From Mangrovibacterium marinum (lineage in GTDB: Bacteria; Bacteroidota; Bacteroidia; Bacteroidales; Prolixibacteraceae): a DNA stretch of 64,000 nucleotides. The notes beneath the pieces were generated by a model. It ran no database searches, had not been told where the DNA came from, and worked only from the letters and a program-made list of their open reading frames with translations. The stretch lies in contig NZ_QAAD01000021.1 of the NCBI RefSeq assembly GCF_003046625.1, forward strand, positions 1-64,000, in the 5' to 3' direction. Each line of letters opens with the position of its first letter. Within the stretch, counting starts at the first letter, position 1. This document shows, in pieces, positions 8,964 to 18,187 of the stretch. Made by a program: the position numbers and the translations under genes.

Positions 8964-9863
8964 ATGAAATGGGAAGATAGTAAAAAAGGTTTTGAAACTT
9001 TTCTGAGATTGGAGAAATCACTCTCTCAGAACTCAATCGCTGCTTACATCAACGATATCAATAAGTTGATGGCTTATTTGGATGAAAACTACAAGCGGTT
9101 AACGCCCGAAAAAGTGCGTATTAACCACCTGCGTGGTTTTATTGAGTACATTAACGATCGGGGTGTTAGTCCTCGTACGCAAGCCCGTACAATCTCCGGT
9201 ATCAAGTCTTTCTTCAAGTATTTGCTGATGGAAGGAAAAATTAACAGTGATCCGACCACCTTGCTGGAGTCTCCGAAGATTGGCCGTAAGCTTCCGGATG
9301 TATTAACCATGGAGGAAATCGATCTGATTATTGACGGCGTTGATCTGAATAAAGCGGAAGGCCAGCGTAACAAGGCAATGCTCGAAACATTGTACAGCTG
9401 TGGCTTGCGCGTATCCGAGCTGGTTAACCTGAAGGTTACCAACTTGTTTTTCGATCAGGGATTTATTAAAGTAGAAGGGAAAGCCGAGAAGGAACGCCTG
9501 GTTCCGGTAAGCTCAAAGGCTATCGAAGAAATTACCAAGTACCTGCATGGTTACCGTAAGACTTTGAAAATTAGCCCGGAAAGTGAAAACGTATTGTTCC
9601 TGAACAGACGCGGTAAAAAATTGAGCCGGGTGATGATTTTTACCATTATTAAAAACCTGGCCGAAAAAGTTGGTTTGAATAAGAAGATCAGCCCGCATAC
9701 TTTCCGTCACTCTTTTGCCACTCACCTGATTTCGGGAGGAGCCGATTTGAGAGCCGTTCAGGAAATGCTCGGTCACGAGTCGATCCTGACAACGGAAATC
9801 TATACGCACCTGGATCGTGATTACTTGAAAAACACAATCACTCACTTCCATCCACGTTCTTAA
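8964..9863 (+). CDS. xerD: site-specific tyrosine recombinase (XerD-like)
   Basis: 299 residues from the ATG at 8964 (MKWEDSKKGFETF). The open frame reaches back to 8886, but that part is AT-rich and unlike the family. An N-terminal SAM-like core-binding domain (about 1-90) precedes the catalytic domain. Catalytic residues are visible: R in YSCGLRVSEL, K in KVEGKAEKERLVP, HTFRHSFATHL, GHESILTTEIYTHL with the nucleophilic tyrosine. Length and full motif set fit the chromosome-dimer-resolution recombinase, and no mobile-element context surrounds it. A strong terminator follows. Confidence 0.9.
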   Translation: MKWEDSKKGFETFLRLEKSLSQNSIAAYINDINKLMAYLDENYKRLTPEKVRINHLRGFIEYINDRGVSPRTQARTISGIKSFFKYLLMEGKINSDPTTLLESPKIGRKLPDVLTMEEIDLIIDGVDLNKAEGQRNKAMLETLYSCGLRVSELVNLKVTNLFFDQGFIKVEGKAEKERLVPVSSKAIEEITKYLHGYRKTLKISPESENVLFLNRRGKKLSRVMIFTIIKNLAEKVGLNKKISPHTFRHSFATHLISGGADLRAVQEMLGHESILTTEIYTHLDRDYLKNTITHFHPRS

Positions 9864-9920
9864 TATTCTGTAATTTGCCCCGTTTCAAGCGGTGAAATAA
9901 CATCTGAATATATGTTCTTT

Positions 9921-9957
9921 AAGACAGCATTTTTTTGAAAATGCTGTCTTTTTTTTT
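9921..9957 (+). terminator. rho-independent terminator of xerD
   Basis: A perfect 13-bp stem AAGACAGCATTTT / AAAATGCTGTCTT with loop TTTG (9921-9950) runs directly into nine T residues (9949-9957). Confidence 0.93.
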
Positions 9958-10066
9958 GTAGCTTGCCTAAGACTCTGGTAAACAGGCCGTGTTTTAGATT
10001 GATCGTTGATAGACCAAAAATATAGCACCCTGGTGGTGTTCTTTACCAATTAATAACTCAATCAAT

Positions 10067-11683
10067 ATGAAAAATCCGGATTTATCAAATTATGGAATTC
10101 AAAATGTAAAGGAGATTATTTATAACCCATCGTACGAATTGCTGTTTGAGGAAGAGACAAAAGCAGGTTTGACTGGTTTTGAAAAGGGACAGCTGACAGA
10201 GTTAGGAGCGGTTAATGTGATGACGGGTGTTTTTACGGGAAGGTCTCCCAAGGATAAGTATATCGTTTTGGACGATACTACCAAAGATTCAATATGGTGG
10301 ACAAGCGAGGAAGTCCCGAACGACAATAAACCGGTGTCGCCTGCGGTATGGAAAGATCTGAAGCAGCTGGTGGCCGAGCAACTATCGGGCAAACGGCTTT
10401 TTGTGATGGATGCCTTTTGCGGTGCGAATCCGGATAGCCGGTTGAAAGTTCGTTTTGTTGTTGAAGTAGCCTGGCAGGCTCACTTTGTAAAGAACATGTT
10501 TATCCGACCCAGCGACCAAGAGTTGGCCAATTACGGGGAGCCTGACTTTGTTGTGCTTACCGGATCAAAAGCCACCAACCCCAACTGGCAAAAGCAGGGC
10601 CTCCATTCGGAGAACTTTACGGTATTTAATTTAACCGAGAAGATGCAGGTGATTGGCGGTACCTGGTATGGCGGAGAGATGAAAAAAGGTATTTTTTCGA
10701 TGATGAATTATTATCTTCCATTACGAGGGATAGCCTCAATGCACTGTTCGGCCAATGTGGGCTACGATGGTGATACGGCAATTTTCTTCGGACTGTCGGG
10801 AACCGGAAAAACGACCTTGTCGACCGATCCGCACCGCAAACTGATTGGAGACGATGAGCATGGCTGGGACGATGAAGGTGTTTTCAACTTCGAAGGGGGC
10901 TGCTACGCCAAAACAATTCGTCTGGATAAAGAGTCGGAACCCGATATTTACCACGCCATAAAGCGGAATGCCTTGCTCGAAAATGTGACTGTTGACAAAG
11001 ATGGTAAAATCGATTTCAACGACTCATCGGTTACCGAGAACACGCGGGTTTCGTATCCGATCTATCACATCGACAATATTGTAAAGCCGGTATCCAAAGG
11101 AGGCCCGGCACATAAGGTTATCTTTTTATCGGCCGATGCATTTGGTGTTCTGCCTCCGGTATCGAAACTAACACCCGAGCAGACTAAATATCATTTTCTT
11201 TCGGGTTTCACAGCGAAGTTAGCCGGTACCGAGTGCGGCATTGATGATCCGCTTCCCACATTTTCGGCTTGTTTTGGTTCGGCTTTCCTGAGTCTTCACC
11301 CCACAAAATACGGCGAAGAGTTGGTTAAGCGGATGGAGCAGAACCAGGCTAAAGCTTACCTGGTAAATACGGGCTGGAATGGAAGTGGAAAACGGATCTC
11401 GATTAAAGACACCCGTGCGATTATTGATGCCATATTAGACGGATCGATTGAGAACGCCGAAACACGAACTATTCCGATATTCAATCTGGAAGTTCCCGTT
11501 GCACTTCACGATGTGAATCCGGCGATACTCGATCCGCGTGATACGTACCCGCATTCGGACGATTGGCAGGAAAAGGCAATCCACCTGGCCGAATTATTTA
11601 TCACAAACTTTAAAGACTATACGGATACCGAAGAAGGGAAGAAGTTAGTGAAAGCGGGGCCGCAGGTCGAATTGGTGAAATAG
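10067..11683 (+). CDS. pckA: phosphoenolpyruvate carboxykinase (ATP)
   Basis: 538 residues, the length of ATP-type enzymes. The P-loop [18 protein letters not shown], the kinase-2 region [24 protein letters not shown] and [10 protein letters not shown] are all present. It interconverts oxaloacetate plus ATP with PEP plus CO2. In fermenting Bacteroidota it commonly runs in the carboxylating direction, making oxaloacetate for succinate while gaining ATP. That direction is inference here, supported by the propionate-forming genes downstream on the other strand. It is monocistronic, with about 200 bases of AT-rich leader region before it. Confidence 0.96.
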   Translation: MKNPDLSNYGIQNVKEIIYNPSYELLFEEETKAGLTGFEKGQLTELGAVNVMTGVFTGRSPKDKYIVLDDTTKDSIWWTSEEVPNDNKPVSPAVWKDLKQLVAEQLSGKRLFVMDAFCGANPDSRLKVRFVVEVAWQAHFVKNMFIRPSDQELANYGEPDFVVLTGSKATNPNWQKQGLHSENFTVFNLTEKMQVIGGTWYGGEMKKGIFSMMNYYLPLRGIASMHCSANVGYDGDTAIFFGLSGTGKTTLSTDPHRKLIGDDEHGWDDEGVFNFEGGCYAKTIRLDKESEPDIYHAIKRNALLENVTVDKDGKIDFNDSSVTENTRVSYPIYHIDNIVKPVSKGGPAHKVIFLSADAFGVLPPVSKLTPEQTKYHFLSGFTAKLAGTECGIDDPLPTFSACFGSAFLSLHPTKYGEELVKRMEQNQAKAYLVNTGWNGSGKRISIKDTRAIIDAILDGSIENAETRTIPIFNLEVPVALHDVNPAILDPRDTYPHSDDWQEKAIHLAELFITNFKDYTDTEEGKKLVKAGPQVELVK

Positions 11684-11820
11684 AAACCTGAGTTTTCAAT
11701 ATAACGTCTGCATAGCCGACGTTCGCTTTTTTTCGGAGGGCAAAAAATCGTTGGGCTACTTTCGGCAATTGTTAAAACAAAACCCTATCGCCAGGCTCGC
11801 TAAGGAGCCGAGCTCTCCGA

Positions 11821-11856
11821 AAGAAAAAACGAGCTTCCTGAAAAGGAAGCTCGTTT
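11821..11856 (-). terminator. terminator of the methylmalonyl-CoA decarboxylase operon
   Basis: A 12-bp perfect stem AAACGAGCTTCC / GGAAGCTCGTTT (11827-11838 with 11845-11856) is followed on the minus strand by a T-rich run (11829-11821). It lies 25 bases past the mmdB stop and may also stop read-through from pckA. Confidence 0.85.
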
Positions 11857-11881
11857 GTAATATATAGAATCGGATGTCCGA

Positions 11882-13039
11882 TTACATTAAGAAGCTCAGC
11901 AAGATACCTGCCGCAATGGCCGAACCGATTACACCGGCTACATTGGGCCCCATGGCATGCATCAGTAAGTAGTTGGTTTTGTCGTATTCCAAACCAACAA
12001 CCTGCGACACCCGGGCACTGTCGGGAACGGCCGATACACCGGAGTTACCAATAAGCGGGTTGATTTTGTTTCCGTCTTTCAGGAACAGGTTGATCAGTTT
12101 TACAAACAACACCCCGGCAGTGGTTGCTATCACAAACGAGAAAGCCCCCAGCAGGAAGATCCCGACTGATTTGATTGTCAGGAAGGTGGTGGCCTGTGTT
12201 GATGCACCAACGGTTAAGCCTAAAAGAATGGTAACAATATCAATCATCGGGCCTTTTGCAGTGTCGGCCAGACGCTTGGTAACGCCGCTTTCTTTCAGTA
12301 AGTTACCAAAGAAAAGCATCCCCAGTAGAGGTAAGCCGCTGGGCACAATAAAGGTGGTGAGCAGCATTCCCGAGATGGCAAAAATCAGCTTTTCCTTTTT
12401 GGAAACAGCACGTGGCGGCTTCATGCGGATGACACGTTCCTTTTTGGTCGTCAATAAGCGCATAATTGGCGGTTGGATGACAGGAACCAAGGCCATGTAT
12501 GAATAAGCCGAGATGGCAATTGCCCCCATCAGGTCGGGCGCCAGTTTTGACGATATGAAGATCGCTGTCGGACCATCGGCACCACCAATAATGCCAATAG
12601 CACCTGCTTCAGTAGGGCTGAAACCCAGGGCTAATGCAATACAGTAGGCTCCGAAAATACCGAACTGGGCCGCTGCCCCAATCAGAATCAGCTTGGGGTT
12701 CGATATGAGCGCCGAAAAGTCGGTCATAGCACCAATACCCAGAAAGATCAGGGGAGGGTATACGCCTTGTGCGACGCCAAAGTAGAGATAATTCAGCACA
12801 CTGCCGGACTCGTAGATACCAATTTTGAATCCGGGAGAGAAGGCAATGTTACCAACCAGAATACCAAATCCGATCGGAATTAACAGCATGGGCTCAAATT
12901 CTTTTGCAATAGCCAGGTAGATGAAGCCTAATCCAACAGCGATCATAATGAGGTGACCTACTGTCAGGTTCGCAAAAGCTGTAAATTGCAGAAATTGCCC
13001 AAGGTGCTCGATGATGAAATCCAGAAAAGATGTCTCCAT
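11882..13039 (-). CDS. mmdB: Na+-translocating decarboxylase beta subunit (methylmalonyl-CoA decarboxylase type)
   Basis: 385 residues, a polytopic inner-membrane protein with about ten hydrophobic segments. The family hallmark GGADGPTAIF (152-161) contains the aspartate known in OadB to bind Na+, and GNSGVSAVPDSARVSQ near the C-terminus matches the second ion-path region. It decarboxylates carboxybiotin and couples this to Na+ export. Subunit type cannot be told from sequence alone (oxaloacetate, methylmalonyl-CoA and glutaconyl-CoA decarboxylases share it), but the upstream mmdA and mce point to methylmalonyl-CoA. It is the last gene of the operon, 14 bases after the biotin carrier. Confidence 0.93.
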   Translation of the reverse strand: METSFLDFIIEHLGQFLQFTAFANLTVGHLIMIAVGLGFIYLAIAKEFEPMLLIPIGFGILVGNIAFSPGFKIGIYESGSVLNYLYFGVAQGVYPPLIFLGIGAMTDFSALISNPKLILIGAAAQFGIFGAYCIALALGFSPTEAGAIGIIGGADGPTAIFISSKLAPDLMGAIAISAYSYMALVPVIQPPIMRLLTTKKERVIRMKPPRAVSKKEKLIFAISGMLLTTFIVPSGLPLLGMLFFGNLLKESGVTKRLADTAKGPMIDIVTILLGLTVGASTQATTFLTIKSVGIFLLGAFSFVIATTAGVLFVKLINLFLKDGNKINPLIGNSGVSAVPDSARVSQVVGLEYDKTNYLLMHAMGPNVAGVIGSAIAAGILLSFLM

Positions 13040-13053
13040 GATTAACCTCCTTA

Positions 13054-13494
13054 TTATTCAATGGTGATTAAGATGTCGCCTTCCATCACTGAGTCACCTT
13101 TTTGCTTATGGATCGCCGCAATCTTACCTGATTTGTCGGCCTCGATGTTGTTTTCCATTTTCATGGCTTCCAACATCAATACTTTCTGACCGCGCTGCAC
13201 TTGATCTCCTTCTTTCACAAAAACATCGAGGATGGTGCCCGGAAGCGGTGATTTGATCGTACCCGAACCTTTGGGAGCAGTAGGACTGCTTGTTTTGGCA
13301 ACCGAAGGATGCACGTCGGTTGACGGAACTGCTTTCTGACGAATCAGTTTCGGGGTTTTTTGTGTTTTGATTTCCTGGCTAAGTTCTACTTTATAGAGCG
13401 AACCGTTTACTTCAATTTCAGCGATATTATCTTCGAAGTTCAGGATTTCTGTCTCGTATTCGTTGCCGTTTATGGTAAATTTATATTTTTTCAT
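13054..13494 (-). CDS. mmdC: biotin carboxyl carrier subunit of the Na+ decarboxylase
   Basis: 146 residues. The N-terminal part (1-45) is an acyl-CoA carboxylase-like beta segment, the middle (46-78) a proline/serine/threonine linker, and the C-terminal biotinyl domain (79-146) carries the biotinylation motif EAMKMENN with K112. It shuttles CO2 as carboxybiotin between the carboxyltransferase MmdA and the membrane subunit MmdB. It sits between the OadG-like and beta subunit genes with gaps of 9 and 14 bases. Confidence 0.93.
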   Translation of the reverse strand: MKKYKFTINGNEYETEILNFEDNIAEIEVNGSLYKVELSQEIKTQKTPKLIRQKAVPSTDVHPSVAKTSSPTAPKGSGTIKSPLPGTILDVFVKEGDQVQRGQKVLMLEAMKMENNIEADKSGKIAAIHKQKGDSVMEGDILITIE

Positions 13495-13503
13495 AAGATG
13501 GGT

Positions 13504-14388
13504 TTATTGACGTGGATGTTTTCTTAGCGTATAAATTTTCGAACTCCAGGGTGAATAAGGTCTTGCGACCTTTTTGATGGTCAGAACTGTATTTTCAAAA
13601 TCGTGCTGTTCGGCAAAGTGTAAGTGTAAGGCCATCGCAATTGCGGCATTAACTTCACCTGAAAGATGTTCTTCAGGGGCCTGCTTATGCTCGCCGGCAG
13701 CAGATTTGGCTTTCTTTTTGGCCTTGAATTTTCTGCCGACAAGTAAGTAAAATAAGAACAGAATGGCGAGTGCTGAGAATACAACCGACATGGCAACGAT
13801 AACCATTCCAACCCCGATGGGGTCGTGTTCAACAAACCGTTCACCGGCTGACGCTTTATGACTGTGGTCATTGTCGGAGCGGGGAGTGGATTGGGCGGAT
13901 GTAGCCCACTGGTCTGAGTCTATCGACTGGCGGTAGTACACCAGGTCGGGGGCCAGAACGTCGGGCAGTGTCACCTGGTCGACCAGCGTGCGCCCGTTTG
14001 CATCGTACAGATAGATTGATTTTCCAGCTTCCAGGTGAAAGTTGAGGTGGAAAATTCCGCGCGATGGTTTTCCATCAGCAAAGAAAACGATAAATCCACG
14101 AGGGGAGATAACAGTTTCCTGCGAGTTGTTTGGAATCCAGTATTTTTTCGGATTTTTCTGATCATCGGTTAAATAACATCCTCCGATGTTAACCTTACTG
14201 TAGGAAGAGTTCACAATCTCCAACCAGGAACTTCGTTGGCCATATTCGTCCATGAAGTTCGACTCGTTGTTTAACAGGATTTCATTAAACTTCAAATTCG
14301 TAGCCCCCTGCGCATAAAGCGCATGGGAGAAGGCTACGAATAGTAAAACAAAAATCCCGGCAAATAAAGCTTTGGATTTTCTTTGCAT
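13504..14388 (-). CDS. OadG-like gamma subunit with N-terminal lamin-tail domain
   Basis: 294 residues. Signal peptide (1-27), then a lamin-tail-like beta-sandwich domain at about 31-165 (NLKFNEILLNNESNFMDEYG, SSWLEIVN, GGCYLTDD), then a single membrane helix at about 192-217 (GVGMVIVAMSVVFSALAILF) typical of OadG subunits, then a basic cytoplasmic tail. Classical OadG is under 100 residues, so a periplasmic module of about 150 residues has been added. The membrane part would anchor the decarboxylase complex; the role of the lamin-tail part is unknown. It is embedded in the operon with 9-base gaps on both sides. Confidence 0.85.
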   Translation of the reverse strand: MQRKSKALFAGIFVLLFVAFSHALYAQGATNLKFNEILLNNESNFMDEYGQRSSWLEIVNSSYSKVNIGGCYLTDDQKNPKKYWIPNNSQETVISPRGFIVFFADGKPSRGIFHLNFHLEAGKSIYLYDANGRTLVDQVTLPDVLAPDLVYYRQSIDSDQWATSAQSTPRSDNDHSHKASAGERFVEHDPIGVGMVIVAMSVVFSALAILFLFYLLVGRKFKAKKKAKSAAGEHKQAPEEHLSGEVNAAIAMALHLHFAEQHDFENTVLTIKKVARPYSPWSSKIYTLRKHPRQ

Positions 14389-14397
14389 GATTTTGTT

Positions 14398-15957
14398 TTA
14401 TAATGGAATATTGGTGTGCTTTTTCGGCGGCATCATGTCCTTTTTAGTTGCTAACGACTGCAAGGCACGGATAATCCGGAAACGTGTATTGCGCGGTTCA
14501 ATAACATCATCAATATAGCCGTATTGAGCTGCATTGTATGGGTTCGCAAATTTATCTTTGTATTCCGCTTCCGCTTCGGCGATAAACTTAGCGCGTTCTG
14601 CCGGATCTTCGATTTCGCGAATTTTCTTGCTTTGAAGAACTTCAATAGCACCTTTAGGACCCATTACGGCGATCTCGCCTGTTGGCCATGAGTAGTTCAG
14701 GTCGCCGCGCAGGTGTTTCGAGCTCATCACACAATAAGCACCACCGTACGATTTACGCAGGATGATGGTCACTTTGGGAACTGTTGCTTCGCCATAGGCG
14801 AACAGCAATTTAGCCCCGTGTGTGATGATGCCGCCATATTCCTGTGCTGTTCCGGGCAAGAATCCGGGAACATCAACCAAGGTTACCAAGGGGATGTTGA
14901 AGGCATCGCAGAAGCGAACAAAGCGAGCTGCTTTACGCGACGCGTTAATGTCTAACACACCAGCCAGGTAGTTGGGTTGGTTGGCTACAATACCAACAGA
15001 AATACCGTTGAAGCGAGCGAAACCAACAACAATGTTTTGTGCATAGTTGCGGTGTACTTCCAGGAATTCGCCGTTGTCAACAATGGTGTGGATCACGTCT
15101 TTAACGTCGTAAGGCTTGTTGGGGTTGTCCGGGATTACCTCGTTCAGCGAGTCGTCCAAACGGTCGATCGGATCGTCGCAAGGCATGATCGGAGCATCCT
15201 CCAGGTTGTTTTGCGGCAGGTAGCTCAGCAACTTGCGGATCAGAGCGATACCTTCCTGTTCGTCGTCGGCGATAAAGTGTGAAACGCCCGATTTAGAGCC
15301 GTGCACGGTAGCACCTCCCAGTTGAGCGTCGGTTACGACTTCGCCGGTTACTGTTTTAACCACTTTGGGGCCGGTAACGAACATGTACGACTGTTCTTTG
15401 GTCATCATGATGAAGTCGGTCAGGGCAGGAGAGTATACTGCACCACCGGCACAAGGACCGAAGATGGCCGATATTTGAGGGATCACACCCGAAGCCATGA
15501 TGTTACGCTGGAAAATTTCGGTATAACCCGACAGTGCTGTAACACCTTCCTGAATACGAGCGCCGCCCGAGTCGTTGATACCGATAACCGGAGCACCCAT
15601 TTTCATGGCCATATCCATGATTTTGCAAATTTTTGCAGCGAATGTTTCCGACAAGGATCCACCGAAAACAGTGAAGTCTTGTGCAAACACGTAAACCAAA
15701 CGACCATCGATTGTTCCCTGGCCGGTTACAACACCATCGCCCAGGAACTTGTTTTTTTCCATGCCGAAGTTGGTGCAACGGTGTTTCACGAACATGTCAA
15801 ATTCTTCGAAACTACCTTCGTCCATCAACATTTCGATGCGTTCACGAGCGGTGAATTTACCTTTCTCGTGTTGCTTTTCAATTCTTTTTTCACCACCACC
15901 AAGCTTCGCTTCGTTGCGAAGTTCGATGAGTTGTTTTATTTTATCCTGATTGTTCAT
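14398..15957 (-). CDS. mmdA: methylmalonyl-CoA decarboxylase carboxyltransferase subunit
   Basis: 519 residues from the ATG at 15957 ([17 protein letters not shown]); a TTG five codons earlier is the only alternative. It is a crotonase-fold carboxyltransferase of the propionyl-CoA carboxylase beta family, with both halves present: [44 protein letters not shown], and later [22 protein letters not shown] and [18 protein letters not shown]. It transfers the carboxyl of (S)-methylmalonyl-CoA to biotin on MmdC, yielding propionyl-CoA. The absence of a biotin carboxylase gene nearby argues for decarboxylase use rather than carboxylation. Confidence 0.94.
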   Translation of the reverse strand: MNNQDKIKQLIELRNEAKLGGGEKRIEKQHEKGKFTARERIEMLMDEGSFEEFDMFVKHRCTNFGMEKNKFLGDGVVTGQGTIDGRLVYVFAQDFTVFGGSLSETFAAKICKIMDMAMKMGAPVIGINDSGGARIQEGVTALSGYTEIFQRNIMASGVIPQISAIFGPCAGGAVYSPALTDFIMMTKEQSYMFVTGPKVVKTVTGEVVTDAQLGGATVHGSKSGVSHFIADDEQEGIALIRKLLSYLPQNNLEDAPIMPCDDPIDRLDDSLNEVIPDNPNKPYDVKDVIHTIVDNGEFLEVHRNYAQNIVVGFARFNGISVGIVANQPNYLAGVLDINASRKAARFVRFCDAFNIPLVTLVDVPGFLPGTAQEYGGIITHGAKLLFAYGEATVPKVTIILRKSYGGAYCVMSSKHLRGDLNYSWPTGEIAVMGPKGAIEVLQSKKIREIEDPAERAKFIAEAEAEYKDKFANPYNAAQYGYIDDVIEPRNTRFRIIRALQSLATKKDMMPPKKHTNIPL

Positions 15958-15991
15958 TGCTATTTCATTCAAAGATTAAGGAATCCGGAAA

Positions 15992-16393
15992 TTATTCGCA
16001 GCAAAATTCAGTTAATACACCTAAGGTTGATTTTGGGTGCAAGAAACCGATGTTCAATCCTTCAGCACCTTTGCGGGCTGTTTTGTCGATTGTTGCCACC
16101 CCGTTTGCTTCAACTTCTGTCAATGCTTCGTTTACATTGTCAACGGCAAAAGCGAGGTGGTGAATACCTTGTCCTTTTTTCTCAACAAATTTACCGATTG
16201 GGCCTGCCGGATCGGTTGATTCCAGTAATTCAATTTTTACTTCTCCAACTTTGAAGAAAGCTGTTTTTACTTTCTGATCAGCTACTTCTTCGATGTTATA
16301 GCATTTCAAGCCTAACACTTTTTCGTAGTAAGGGATTGCCTCGTCCAGGCTTTTTACTGCGATTCCGATGTGTTCAATGTGAGATATTTTCAT
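15992..16393 (-). CDS. mce: methylmalonyl-CoA epimerase
   Basis: 133 residues, a two-module VOC-fold metalloprotein (HIEHIGIAVKSLDEAIPYYEK, later GIHHLAFAVDNVNEAL) with the expected His/His/Glu metal ligands. It interconverts (R)- and (S)-methylmalonyl-CoA, linking B12-dependent mutase output to the decarboxylase. It is the first gene of the mce-mmdA-oadG-mmdC-mmdB operon, 34 bases before mmdA. The mutase is not in this window. Confidence 0.95.
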   Translation of the reverse strand: MKISHIEHIGIAVKSLDEAIPYYEKVLGLKCYNIEEVADQKVKTAFFKVGEVKIELLESTDPAGPIGKFVEKKGQGIHHLAFAVDNVNEALTEVEANGVATIDKTARKGAEGLNIGFLHPKSTLGVLTEFCCE

Positions 16394-16455
16394 TTTTATT
16401 GAATAATTATGTGAATAATATTGAAATAGATATTCTAGCTAATTCGCTGTAATTG

Positions 16456-16486
16456 AAAGGCAAGCATCCGGGGAGTGCTTGCCTTT
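16456..16486 (-). terminator. terminator-like hairpin after the CoA transferase gene
   Basis: An 11-bp perfect stem AAAGGCAAGCA / TGCTTGCCTTT with a 9-base loop. It lies 7 bases past the CoA transferase stop and before mce, on the shared strand. The T-run after it is weak, so partial read-through into mce is possible. Confidence 0.65.
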
Positions 16487-16493
16487 TCAAATA

Positions 16494-17804
16494 CTAGTAT
16501 TCTTTTTTCACAAAGTGGAAATGTGATCCGAAACGTTCAAAGGCTGCCTGATCCAAAGACTCCCGATGGTCGGGGTGGGCAATTGAAGTCAGCAGTTTGG
16601 CACGTTCCTGCAATGTTTTTCCGTACAGGTTAACCGCTCCAAATTCGGTCACCACCCAGTGCATGTTCGAACGGGTACTTACCACACCGGATCCGGGTAA
16701 TAAGATGGGGGAGATTTTGGAAACTCCTTTGGCCGTTACCGAAGGCAAGGCGATAATTGGTTTACCACCTTTGGAATAACCGGCACCACGGATAAAGTCG
16801 ATCTGGCCACCAACACCTGAATAGTGTTTAATACCGATTGAGTCGGCACAAACCTGACCGGTCAGGTCGATTGCCAGGGCTGAGTTGATCGCTGTCAGTT
16901 TGTCCAACTGACGGATCACGCTAACGCTGTTGGTATAGCCAACATCCATCATGGCAACACGAGGGTTGTCGTCGATGAAGTCGTACAATTTTTTGGTACC
17001 CATCAGGAACGAAGCAACCATTTTGCCTTTGTCCAGTTGTTTGCGTTTTCCGGTAACAACCCCTTTTTCAACCAACGGAAGGATTCCGTCAGCGAACATT
17101 TCGGTGTGTACACCCAAGTCTTTGTGGTTACCCAATTGGGCCAATACAGCATTGGGGATACCACCGATACCCATTTGCAAACAAGCACCGTCTTCCACCA
17201 GCTCGGCAACGTTTTTACCAATCTGGATATCGGTTTCCGATAACTCGGCCATTCCGTGCGCGTACAGTTCAATATCATCTTCAACAAAGATGTCGATGTC
17301 GTCGATGTTGATCATGGCATCACCGAAAGCACGGGGAACGTTCGGGTTTACCGCTGCGATAACAACGTCGGCAGTTTCGATAGCAGCCAATGTGGCGTCA
17401 ACCGAAGTTCCTAACGATACATAACCATGTTTGTCGGGTACCGAACACATGATCATGGCGACGTTTACTTTGCAGTATCCTTCGCGGATCAGTTTTTGCG
17501 TTTCGCTCAGGAATACCGGAATATAATCGGCGTAACCGGCTTGAGTTTGTTTACGCAAGTTTGCACCAACGAAGAATTGCTCGGATACGAAAATCCCTTC
17601 AAACTCAGGATTCGCATATTCCAGGTTTCCTTCAACGTGGATGTGCTGAATTTTAACATCGTAAAGTTCTCCGTTACGACCGCGTTCTACCATCGGTTTA
17701 ATAAGTGTGTGCGGAGTAACAGCCACACTACTAAGATGAACACGATCGCCGGATTTTATAACTTTTACAGCCTCTTCAGGCGTAACGTATTTGATATGTT
17801 TCAT
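16494..17804 (-). CDS. acetyl-CoA hydrolase / CoA-transferase family protein (probable propionyl-CoA:succinate CoA transferase)
   Basis: 436 residues from the ATG at 17804 (MKHIKYVTPEEAVKVI); the frame extends to 17882 without family similarity. Both CoA-transferase halves are present: the catalytic glutamate in LGVHTEMFADGILPL, the QMGIGGIPNAVLAQLG loop, and GVGGQIDFIRGA near the C-terminus. The family covers acetyl-CoA hydrolases, succinate CoA transferases and 4-hydroxybutyrate CoA transferases. Position directly upstream of the propionate operon suggests it moves CoA from propionyl-CoA to succinate or acetate, closing the fermentation cycle. The exact acceptor cannot be read from the sequence. 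Confidence 0.85.
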   Translation of the reverse strand: MKHIKYVTPEEAVKVIKSGDRVHLSSVAVTPHTLIKPMVERGRNGELYDVKIQHIHVEGNLEYANPEFEGIFVSEQFFVGANLRKQTQAGYADYIPVFLSETQKLIREGYCKVNVAMIMCSVPDKHGYVSLGTSVDATLAAIETADVVIAAVNPNVPRAFGDAMINIDDIDIFVEDDIELYAHGMAELSETDIQIGKNVAELVEDGACLQMGIGGIPNAVLAQLGNHKDLGVHTEMFADGILPLVEKGVVTGKRKQLDKGKMVASFLMGTKKLYDFIDDNPRVAMMDVGYTNSVSVIRQLDKLTAINSALAIDLTGQVCADSIGIKHYSGVGGQIDFIRGAGYSKGGKPIIALPSVTAKGVSKISPILLPGSGVVSTRSNMHWVVTEFGAVNLYGKTLQERAKLLTSIAHPDHRESLDQAAFERFGSHFHFVKKEY

Positions 17805-17849
17805 AATAAGGAAATAGTATATTTTGCTCTGAAATTTCGTCCGTAAAGA

Positions 17850-17873
17850 TAAAAAATAACCGAGCTGGCTCGG
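17850..17873 (-). terminator. terminator downstream of elbB
   Basis: CCGAGC-TG-GCTCGG (17860-17873) is a perfect hairpin. On the minus strand it is followed by TTATTTTTTA (17859-17850). It lies far (about 315 bases) from the elbB stop and just upstream of the CoA transferase start, so it would insulate that gene. Confidence 0.65.
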
Positions 17874-18187
17874 GGAAAACAAGCTTATTTAAACCCGTTT
17901 TAATCAAGGATTGCTCGTATTTAAACTAAATGTTAAGAAATTGACGACGGATAGCGCAAAATAAAAGACGACGATATCTTTTATGCGTATTTTTTTATGA
18001 CTTTCGACACTTTTTGTAGCTGTTGCGGGAAAATCAGTGGCAATTTTTCCCGATTGGTCGGTTCGGATCTGCTGGCTGAAGCCGGATCAATCATGCACAT
18101 TGCTGTTGGAAGGAAATGGATGCACTGCAGTTTTGGGAGGAAGCAGTACCGATCGAATCGGGCGGAGCGACCCGATCGGTGTTTATC
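17874..18187. other. gene-free stretch after elbB with two dyads
   Basis: With the terminator at 17850-17873 this is a gap of about 380 bases. It contains a hairpin CGGGAAAA/TTTTCCCG (18026-18052) and an imperfect dyad ACCGA..TCGGG / CCCGATCGGT (about 18148-18181). A 90-codon plus-strand frame here runs into elbB antisense and looks spurious. Confidence 0.45.

Noticed and set aside
11700-11820. Small gene between pckA and mmdB
   Set aside because: Only short broken frames and the operon terminator are present.
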